A program made the translations under genes and the position numbers. The notes under the pieces are model-generated. The model did not search any database. It was not told the origin of the DNA and worked only from the letters and a program-made list of their open reading frames with translations. This document shows, piece by piece, positions 55,020-62,054 of a DNA stretch of 64,000 bases. This stretch comes from Microbacterium aurum (lineage in GTDB: Bacteria > Actinomycetota > Actinomycetes > Actinomycetales > Microbacteriaceae), in NCBI RefSeq assembly GCF_016907815.1, contig NZ_JAFBCQ010000001.1, positions 1,240,001 through 1,304,000 on the forward strand, read 5' to 3'. Every line of letters starts with the position of its first letter. Position 1 is the first letter of the stretch.

Positions 55020-56393
55020 GTGACCCTCGACACCCCCACGGCTGACGCCGCGCCCCCGCGCCGCGCCACCGCAGGATCCCCCGCGGCCGACGCCGCGACC
55101 GGATCCGGTGTCCTCACGCGTGCCGAATACCGGCGCCGCGCCGCCGCAGCGGCCGCAGCCGCGCAGGCCGCAGCCGTCGAGACGCCCGCCTCGATGGAGC
55201 CGGCGGAGGAGATCGCCGCGACGCCCTCGCTGGCCGAGACCGTCGTCGCCGACGTCGCCGCGGCCATCGCCGCCGAGACGGCGCTCGGTGCGCAGCCCGA
55301 TGAAGCCTCCCGTCGCCGGCTGCGCCGCGCCGCGCGCGCCGTCTTCGAAGCGGTGGCCGAGGATGCCGGTGCCCCCAGCGCGGCCATGGCGCACGCGAGC
55401 GGGACCGATGCAGTCGGCGTGCCTGTCGCCGACCAGCTACCTCCGGCATCCGCCTTCGTCCCCAGCGCGCCGGAGGCTGATCACCGCGCCGTCGACGAGT
55501 TCGAGTTCGCGGCACGCCTGTTCTCCTTCACGGCGGAGACGCCCGTGCAGCGGGCGCGCGTCGCGGAGGAGCGCCCCGCAGCGGATGAGCCGTCCGCCGA
55601 CGCCGCGCACGTGGCGCCGCGCCGTGCTCGCCGCAGCGCAGGCGCCGTCGCCAAGCGGGTGGCCGCGGCATCCTTCTCGCTCGGCGTCATGACCGTCGTC
55701 GGCCTGCTCGCGATCGGCACCACGACGCCGGCCGAAGCGGTCGCCGCGATGTCCGACCGCTCGGCGGACCTCACCGTCGCCACGACGACGACGGCGAAGG
55801 CTGCGAAGACCGACATCCAGGCGTTCGTGGCCTCCGGCGATGCGCCGGCCAGCACGCTGGACCGCCCCGAGTCGTACAACGTCGCCTCGATGGCGGAGAT
55901 CGCCGCCGATTCGGGCGTCACCCTCTTCGCCGGTACCTGGGTCAACGATCCGACCGCCGCGATCCAGTGGCCGTTCCCGGTCGGCGTGCCGATCTCGGCG
56001 GCGTACGGGTCGTCGTCATACCTGTCGCAGTTCTCCACTCCGCACCGGGGCGTCGACCTGACCCCCGGTCTCGGCGCCGAAGTGCACGCCGTGGCAGCGG
56101 GCACCGTCCGCATCGCGACCGAGGCCGGCGGCGACTACGGCGTCACGGTGCTCATCGACCACGTCATCGACGGGCAGATCGTCTCCACCCGCTACGGGCA
56201 CATGCAGTACGGCTCGCTGCGGGTCGAGCAGGGGGACACCGTCACGGCGGGTCAGGTCCTCGGCACGGTGGGTCAGACCGGCAAGGCGACCGGCCCGCAC
56301 CTGCACCTCGAGGTGCTGCTCGGCGGGACGGCGCACACCGACCCGATCGAGTGGCTCAAGGAGCACACGAACGGCACGCACACGGTCGGCTGA
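55020..56393 (+). CDS. Membrane-anchored M23 family metallopeptidase
   Basis: About 457 residues from GTG 55020; an in-frame start at 54951 would add 23 residues and cannot be excluded. The first 210 residues are Ala-rich and cytoplasmic, and one transmembrane helix follows (about 215-240, FSLGVMTVVGLLAIG). The extracellular LytM/M23 domain lies at about 320-450 with the zinc ligands in TPHRGVDL and GPHLHLEV. Such enzymes cut peptidoglycan cross-bridges or act as regulators of hydrolases. The family motifs are intact. Confidence 0.9.
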   Translation: MTLDTPTADAAPPRRATAGSPAADAATGSGVLTRAEYRRRAAAAAAAAQAAAVETPASMEPAEEIAATPSLAETVVADVAAAIAAETALGAQPDEASRRRLRRAARAVFEAVAEDAGAPSAAMAHASGTDAVGVPVADQLPPASAFVPSAPEADHRAVDEFEFAARLFSFTAETPVQRARVAEERPAADEPSADAAHVAPRRARRSAGAVAKRVAAASFSLGVMTVVGLLAIGTTTPAEAVAAMSDRSADLTVATTTTAKAAKTDIQAFVASGDAPASTLDRPESYNVASMAEIAADSGVTLFAGTWVNDPTAAIQWPFPVGVPISAAYGSSSYLSQFSTPHRGVDLTPGLGAEVHAVAAGTVRIATEAGGDYGVTVLIDHVIDGQIVSTRYGHMQYGSLRVEQGDTVTAGQVLGTVGQTGKATGPHLHLEVLLGGTAHTDPIEWLKEHTNGTHTVG

Positions 56394-56455
56394 CCGGTTC
56401 GGCGGGAGCCTCACGCTCTGATATTCTTTTCTGGTTGCCCGCTCGCGGGCAGCAC

Positions 56456-56527
56456 GCCCCGATAGCTCAGTGGCAGAGCACTTCCATGGTAAGGAAGGGG
56501 TCGTCAGTTCAATCCTGACTCGGGGCT
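56456..56527 (+). tRNA. tRNA-Thr(GGT)
   Basis: Acceptor GCCCCGA pairs with TCGGGGC (56520-56526). The anticodon stem CTTCC/GGAAG encloses loop ATGGTAA with anticodon GGT. T-loop GTTCAAT. A TATTCT -10-like hexamer sits at 56422-56427. Confidence 0.93.
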
Positions 56528-56562
56528 CGCAGCATCCACATCTCGCCGTGTGGGTGCGGCGC

Positions 56563-56636
56563 GGCGGGGTAGCTCAGTTGGTGAGAGCGCACGACTCATA
56601 ATCGTGAGGTCGCGGGTTCAAGCCCCGCTCCCGCTA
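56563..56636 (+). tRNA. tRNA-Met(CAT)
   Basis: Acceptor GGCGGGG pairs with TCCCGCT with terminal wobble pairs. D-arm AGCTCAGTTGGTGAGAGC, anticodon loop CTCATAA with CAT at 56597-56599, T-arm GCGGGTTCAAGCCCCGC. It lies 35 bases after tRNA-Thr and is probably co-transcribed. The paired acceptor end points to the elongator type. Confidence 0.92.
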
Positions 56637-56647
56637 CAGACAGCAGG

Positions 56648-56857
56648 TCAGGCGCCGAGTTTCTTCGAGGCCTTCTTCGCCGCGGAGTCGATCGCCTTGC
56701 GGGCCTGGTTCCGGGCCTTCCGCAACGACGGGTCGTCCCACAGCTCCTTGGCGGCGTGGCTGATCTCGCGGTAGCGGGCGCGCCCCGCCTTCGCACCGGC
56801 CACGTAGGCGACGAGCCCCACGGCGATCACGAGCAGCCAGGTCTTCAGGTTCGACAT
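56648..56857 (-). CDS. Small single-helix membrane protein
   Basis: A 69-residue protein from ATG 56857, which has AAGGAG upstream. One N-terminal helix (WLLVIAVGLVAYVAGAKAG) is followed by a Lys/Ala-rich cytoplasmic tail resembling YtxH-like proteins. Function unknown. It ends 11 bases after the tRNA-Met gene in convergent orientation. Confidence 0.75.
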   Translation of the reverse strand: MSNLKTWLLVIAVGLVAYVAGAKAGRARYREISHAAKELWDDPSLRKARNQARKAIDSAAKKASKKLGA

Positions 56858-57030
56858 ACGTGCACTCCTTCTTCTGTCGACGATGTCGCCGACGGTCAGA
56901 TGCCCCACTGTAGGCGCGCTCCCCGGCGCGTGCCCGGGGGTTGACAGCCCCTGGGCTATCGCCCATACCCGCCGTCGGCGAACCGCGCAATCCCCTTCGC
57001 CGCCCCTGTGCGGCGCGCGAGTCTGAATCC

Positions 57031-57297
57031 ATGGATACGACAGCCAACCCCGACGACCAGATCCCCACGAGCGACCTCCCCCCGGCGGGACAGCAGCCTG
57101 ACACCCAGGGTGCAGATCCCGTGACGGCCGAACTCGGCGACGACGGCCAGGGCGACATCGCTCCCGAGGACCTGCAGAACCCCACCGACACCGCGGAGCG
57201 CCCCGAGTTCACCGACGAGGACAACCTCGCCTCCCCGCAGGACCTGCGCGCGTCGCTCCCGGTGGATGAGATCGCCGAAAGCGGCATCGAGGGCTGA
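57031..57297 (+). CDS. Small acidic hydrophilic protein
   Basis: An 88-residue protein, strongly acidic (many Asp and Glu), rich in Gln and Pro and predicted disordered, with no motif recognised. It ends two bases before the dehydrogenase start, so the two are probably co-transcribed. Confidence 0.65.
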   Translation: MDTTANPDDQIPTSDLPPAGQQPDTQGADPVTAELGDDGQGDIAPEDLQNPTDTAERPEFTDEDNLASPQDLRASLPVDEIAESGIEG

Positions 57298-57299
57298 CC

Positions 57300-58475
57300 A
57301 TGAAGGCGCTGACCTGGCAGGCCCGTCGTCGCGTCGAGGTGACTGAGGTTCCCGATCCCCGCATCGAGCAGCCGACCGACGCGATCGTCCGCATCACCTC
57401 GACCGCGATCTGCGGTTCCGACCTGCACCTCTACGAGCTGATGGGGCCGTTCCTCGACCGCGGGGACGTCCTCGGTCACGAGGCCATGGGCATCGTCGAG
57501 GAGGTCGGTGCCGGCATCCGGAACCTGCGCGTCGGTCAGCGCGTCGTCGTGCCGTTCAACATCTCCTGCGGCGAGTGCTTCATGTGCGTGCGCGGACTGC
57601 AGTCCCAGTGCGAGACGACGCAGGTCCGCGAGTACGGCTCCGGCGCCGCGCTGTTCGGCTACACCAAGCTCTACGGTCAGGTTCCCGGCGGCCAGGCCGA
57701 GCGCCTGCGCGTGCCGCTCGCGGACTACAACACGATCCCCGTCGGCGAGGAGCTCCCCGACGAGCGCTACCTCTTCCTCAGCGACATCCTGCCGACCGCC
57801 TGGCAGGGCGTGCAGTACGCGCACGTCCCCGACGGCGGCACGCTCGCCGTGGTCGGGCTGGGTCCCGTCGGCCAGTTCGCCGCGCGGGTCGGACGTCACC
57901 TCGGCTACGACGTCATCGGCATCGACCCCGTACCCGAGCGCCGCGCCATGGCCGAGCGCCACGGCATCCGCACCCTCGATCAGGAGGGTGCCGTCGGTGC
58001 GGTGCTCGACGCGACGGAGGGGAGAGGGGCGGATGCCGCGGTCGACGCCGTCGGCATGGAAGCCCACGGCAACCCCGTCGTCAGTGCCGCCCATCACGCG
58101 ATCGGCGCCCTGCCCGCGCCCGTCGCGCAGCCGCTGCTGCAGGCGGCGGGGCTGGATCGCACGGCCGCGCTGATGAGCGCGTTCGACATGGTGCGCCGCG
58201 GCGGGACCGTCTCGATCAGCGGCGTCTACGCCGGTGAGGCCGATCCCATCCCGATGAAGTCGCTGTTCGACAAGCAGGTCACCCTGCGGATGGGCCAGTG
58301 CAACGTGAAGCGGTGGACCGACACGCTCATGCCGCTCGTCGAGGACGCCGCCGACCCGCTCGGCACGCAGGACCTCGTCACCCACCGGCCCGCGCTCGCC
58401 GACGCCGCAGGCTTCTATGAGCTGTTCCAGAAGAAGGAGGACGGCTGCATCAAAGTCGTGCTCCAGGCATCCTGA
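57300..58475 (+). CDS. Zinc-dependent alcohol dehydrogenase family protein
   Basis: A 391-residue MDR enzyme similar to glutathione-independent formaldehyde dehydrogenase and threonine dehydrogenase-like proteins. Catalytic zinc ligands are in AICGSDLHLYE and LGHEAMGIVEEVG. Structural zinc cysteines lie at CGECFMCVRGLQSQC. The NAD-binding loop is VVGLGPVGQFAARVG. ATG 57300. Confidence 0.91.
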   Translation: MKALTWQARRRVEVTEVPDPRIEQPTDAIVRITSTAICGSDLHLYELMGPFLDRGDVLGHEAMGIVEEVGAGIRNLRVGQRVVVPFNISCGECFMCVRGLQSQCETTQVREYGSGAALFGYTKLYGQVPGGQAERLRVPLADYNTIPVGEELPDERYLFLSDILPTAWQGVQYAHVPDGGTLAVVGLGPVGQFAARVGRHLGYDVIGIDPVPERRAMAERHGIRTLDQEGAVGAVLDATEGRGADAAVDAVGMEAHGNPVVSAAHHAIGALPAPVAQPLLQAAGLDRTAALMSAFDMVRRGGTVSISGVYAGEADPIPMKSLFDKQVTLRMGQCNVKRWTDTLMPLVEDAADPLGTQDLVTHRPALADAAGFYELFQKKEDGCIKVVLQAS

Positions 58476-58527
58476 CGCCGCAGCGTCGGGACGCCCGCGA
58501 CCGGCGTCGCGGCTGGCGGGACCCCGC

Positions 58528-59520
58528 TCAGTCGCGCAGCCGCTTGCGCAGGAACACCTGCGCGGTGCCGTCGCCCTGATCGACCCGCTCGGTCTCGACG
58601 TACCCGCAGTCCCGGTACAGGCGCAGGTTCGCCTCGCTGAGGCTTCCGGTGAACAACTCCGCCTCGGCTGCCCCGGTGGATTCCTCCGCCGCGGCGAGCA
58701 GGCGTCGCCCGATCCCCGCCCCCTGCATGTCGGGTGCGATCGCGATACGGCCGATGAGCAGCAGATCGTCGGCGGTGCGGGTGCGGATGACGCCGACGAG
58801 GCGTCCCCCGATCCGCGCCACCCAGCCGTCCGCCCCCTCGAGTTCTGCCTCGACCTCCGCCAGCGTCTGCGTCAGCGGTGACATGTCGGCGCTGCCGTAG
58901 ATCTGTGCCTCGCTGACGAACGCCGCCCGCTGGATCGTGAGGACCTCCCCGGCATCCGACGGACGCAACGGCAGGATCCGCATTTCCGGATCGTGCTCGC
59001 CGCGGGCGTCGCGGGCGTCGCGGGCGACGGTGCCGGATGCCGCGGCATCCGCCTGCGCGGTGACCCCCTCCGCCAGCGCCGCCACGGCGGCGCGCACGCT
59101 CAGCGCTACGACCTCGGCCGGGTCGCCCTCGAAGCGATGCGTCGACGTCGTGACGCCGTCGACCGTCGCCAGCCCGAGATGCACCTCACCCGCCAGGTGT
59201 CCGTCGCTCGGCTCGGGGCCGCCCACGCCCGTGACGGCGACGCAGACATCGACGGCGAGCAGCTCCCGCCCGTGGGCGGCGAGCTGCGCGGCGCACTCGG
59301 GGGTGCTGGGGTCGAGCCCCTCCGTCACGCGCAGCAGCGACGTCTTCGTCGCGACGCGGTAGGCGACGACGCCGCCGGCGAACCACTCCGCCGCGTCCTC
59401 GCCCTGCCCGAGGGCGCTCGCGACGGCGCCGCTCGTGAGGGACTCGATGGCCGCCACGGTCATGCCCCTCCGCGTGCAGTCGGCGGCGATGCGGGCGACC
59501 AGGGCGTCGGTGCTGTCCAT
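58528..59520 (-). CDS. CinA/PncC-type amidase fused to a GNAT acetyltransferase
   Basis: A 330-residue two-domain protein. Residues 5-155 are a CinA C-terminal domain, the nicotinamide-mononucleotide deamidase unit of NAD recycling, with AIESLTSGAVASAL (catalytic Ser), GGVVAYRVATKTSLL and VAVTGVGGPEP. Residues 180-330 are a GNAT domain with the CoA loop APDMQGAGIGRRLLAAAE. An Ala-rich linker containing an Ala-Arg-Asp repeat joins them. The ATG at 59520 lies within a CATG that also starts the opposite pseudogene frame. Confidence 0.87.
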   Translation of the reverse strand: MDSTDALVARIAADCTRRGMTVAAIESLTSGAVASALGQGEDAAEWFAGGVVAYRVATKTSLLRVTEGLDPSTPECAAQLAAHGRELLAVDVCVAVTGVGGPEPSDGHLAGEVHLGLATVDGVTTSTHRFEGDPAEVVALSVRAAVAALAEGVTAQADAAASGTVARDARDARGEHDPEMRILPLRPSDAGEVLTIQRAAFVSEAQIYGSADMSPLTQTLAEVEAELEGADGWVARIGGRLVGVIRTRTADDLLLIGRIAIAPDMQGAGIGRRLLAAAEESTGAAEAELFTGSLSEANLRLYRDCGYVETERVDQGDGTAQVFLRKRLRD

Positions 59521-60077
59521 GCCCCGACGCTACCGGTGGCGAGGGGATGCCGAGGTCGTGACCCTGCGGCGCGCGCTGCACGCCGACCCCGAGCTGGGGC
59601 TCGAGCTGCCGCGCACGCAGCAGAAGGTCCTTGCCGCGCTCGAGGGACTGCCGCTGGAGATCACGACCGGCACCCGCACGACCTCCGTCGTCGCGGTGCT
59701 GCGCGGTGCGCACCCCGGTCCCGTCGTGCTCCTGCGCGGCGACATGGACGCCCTCCCCATCGGTGAGGCCACGGGCCTCGAGTACGCCTCGACCAACGGC
59801 AACATGCACGCCTGCGGCCACGACCTGCACACGGCCGGTCTCGTCGGCGCCGCGAAGCTGCTGCCGGTGCGCCAGAGCGAGCTGCACGGGTCGGTGATCT
59901 TCATGTTCCAGCCGGGGGAGGAAGGCCACGGAGCAGCGAAGGTCATGCTCGAGGAGGGCCTGCTCGACGCCGCGGGCGACCGACCATTCGCCGCGCGTGC
60001 TGTTCGACGACGCGGTCCTCGGCGACCAGGCGGCGGCGCTCGCGACGGTCGCGTGCGCGCGCACGGCACAGGCGTGA
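59519..60077 (+). pseudogene. M20 amidohydrolase with the middle deleted
   Basis: The first 150 codons match M20D amidohydrolases: RRALHADPELGLELPRT, VLLRGDMDALPIGE (metal Asp), HACGHDLHTAG, QPGEEGHGAAKVMLEEGL. The sequence then jumps, with a frame change near 59,985, to the normal C-terminal end SPRVLFDDAVLGDQAAAL, stopping at 60077. The dimerisation domain and about 180-200 residues are missing. The start may be truncated too, since its first frame begins over the divergent CinA start. Confidence 0.75.
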
Positions 60078-60215
60078 GGGCTTAGCAGAGTCGCGCTGCG
60101 GCCGTCAACCGGTGGGCACGAGCGGCCCGTCCCGCGTAGCGTGATACGTGCAACATCAGATGGCCGCAGGGTCGAGTCGACGGCGTTCGGGTCGCCCGAG
60201 CTCCCCGCAGCCATC

Positions 60216-60251
60216 GAGAAGGCCCCGGCGGATCCCGCCCGGGGCCTTCTC
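60216..60251. terminator. GC-rich hairpin upstream of the ABC exporter pair
   Basis: A 13-base-pair stem (GAGAAGGCCCCGG with its complement ending CCTTCTC) and a 10-base loop that may pair further. There is no T run. It closes transcription from the M20 remnant. The rest of the 60078-60326 gap shows no other clear feature. Confidence 0.7.
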
Positions 60252-60326
60252 CGCGTTCGCGGGCACGTGCGTGTCGGGGGCCGGCGTTAGCATGGACCGT
60301 TCCCTCCCGCCGCAACGGAGTCGCGC

Positions 60327-62054
60327 ATGCTCGGAAAGCTCCTCGTCCGCTACCTGTGGACCTACAAATGGTGGCTGCTGGGCGTGCTGGTGTTCCAGTT
60401 CGCCTCGGCCATGGCATCCCTCTATCTGCCGCGTCTGAACGCCGACATCATCGACAAGGGCGTCGCGACCGGCGACACCGGCTACATCTGGTCGCGTGGT
60501 GCGTTCATGCTCGCGATCGCGCTCGGCCAGATCGTCGCCTCGATCATCGCGACGTACTTCGCGGCGCGTGCCGCGATGAGCGCCGGCCGCGACATCCGGC
60601 GCGACGTCTACGAGAAGGTGAGCGGCTTCAGCGAGCGCGAGGTGTCCTCGTTCGGCGCCGGCACGCTCATCACCCGCAACACGAACGACGTGCAGCAGGT
60701 GCAGATGCTCGCGATGATGGGCGCGACCATGCTCGTCACCGCGCCGCTTCTCGCGATCGGCGGCATCATCATGGCGCTGCAGCAGGACGTGGGCCTGAGC
60801 TGGCTGATCGCCGTCGCCGTCCCGGTCCTGCTCGTGATCGCCGGGTTCATCATCAGCCGGATGGTGCCGCTGTTCCGCCAGTACCAGAACAAGCTCGACG
60901 GCGTGAACCGCGTCATGCGCGAGCAGCTGACGGGCGTCCGCGTCGTCCGCGCGTTCGTCCGCGAGCGCATCGAAGAGGCCCGGTTCCGCGTCGCGAACAC
61001 CGACATCATGATCGTCGGCCGCAAGGTCGGCTCCCTGTTCGTCATCATGTTCCCGCTCGCGATGCTCGTGCTCAACGTCACGGTCGTCGGCGTCATCTGG
61101 TTCGGCGGCATCCAGGTCGACGCCGGCACGGTCCAGATCGGCACGCTGTTCGCCTTCATGCAGTACGTCGGGCAGATCCTCATGGGCGTGCTCATGGCGA
61201 CGTTCATGACGATCATGATCCCGCGCGCCGCGGTCTCGGCCGACCGCATCGGCGAGATCCTCGACTCGAGCGACGCCCTGGTCCGGCCGGAGAATCCGGT
61301 CGGCTCCTTCCCGACGCCGGGCACGGTCGAGTTCGACGACGTGTCGTTCACCTACCCCGGCGCCGAGGCGCCCGTCCTGCAGGGGATCTCGTTCCGAGCG
61401 GATGCTGGGGAGACGGTCGCCGTCGTCGGCTCGACCGGCTCGGGTAAGACCACGCTCGTCTCGCTGATCCCGCGCCTGTTCGACGTGACCGGCGGCAGCG
61501 TCCGCGTCGGCGGCGTCGATGTGCGCGAGGCCGACCTCGACCGCATGTGGGAGGGCATCGGCTACGTGCCGCAGCGCGCCTTCCTGTTCACCGGCACCGT
61601 GGCGTCCAACCTGCGCTTCGGCCGCGAAGAGGCGACCGACGACGAACTGTGGCACGCCCTCGATATCGCTCAGGGGCGCGACTTCGTCTCCGAGATGGAG
61701 GGTCAGCTGAACGCCCGCATCGCGCAGGGCGGCACCAACGTCTCCGGCGGCCAGCGTCAGCGCCTGTCGATCGCCCGCGCGATCGCGCACCGCCCCGACA
61801 TCCTCGTCTTCGACGACTCGTTCTCCGCGCTGGACGTGACGACGGATGCCCGGCTGCGCCAGGCGCTCTGGCGAGAGTTGCCGCAGGTGACCAAGATCGT
61901 CGTCGCGCAGCGGATCTCGACGATCACCGACGCCGACCGCATCATCGTGCTCGACGACGGCCGCATGGTCGGCTCCGGCACCCACGACGAGCTCGTCGCC
62001 TCGAACGAGACCTACCGCGAGATCGTGCAGTCGCAGCTGGGAGTGGACGCATGA
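60327..62054 (+). CDS. Heterodimeric ABC exporter, subunit 1
   Basis: A 575-residue half-transporter with six helices (about 15-310) and an ATPase domain with Walker A GSTGSGKTT (about 371-379), signature VSGGQRQR and Walker B ILVFDDSFSALD. The residue after Walker B is Asp instead of the catalytic Glu, as in the degenerate site of heterodimeric exporters such as TM287/288. It is coupled to the next gene by an ATGA overlap. Confidence 0.92.
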   Translation: MLGKLLVRYLWTYKWWLLGVLVFQFASAMASLYLPRLNADIIDKGVATGDTGYIWSRGAFMLAIALGQIVASIIATYFAARAAMSAGRDIRRDVYEKVSGFSEREVSSFGAGTLITRNTNDVQQVQMLAMMGATMLVTAPLLAIGGIIMALQQDVGLSWLIAVAVPVLLVIAGFIISRMVPLFRQYQNKLDGVNRVMREQLTGVRVVRAFVRERIEEARFRVANTDIMIVGRKVGSLFVIMFPLAMLVLNVTVVGVIWFGGIQVDAGTVQIGTLFAFMQYVGQILMGVLMATFMTIMIPRAAVSADRIGEILDSSDALVRPENPVGSFPTPGTVEFDDVSFTYPGAEAPVLQGISFRADAGETVAVVGSTGSGKTTLVSLIPRLFDVTGGSVRVGGVDVREADLDRMWEGIGYVPQRAFLFTGTVASNLRFGREEATDDELWHALDIAQGRDFVSEMEGQLNARIAQGGTNVSGGQRQRLSIARAIAHRPDILVFDDSFSALDVTTDARLRQALWRELPQVTKIVVAQRISTITDADRIIVLDDGRMVGSGTHDELVASNETYREIVQSQLGVDA

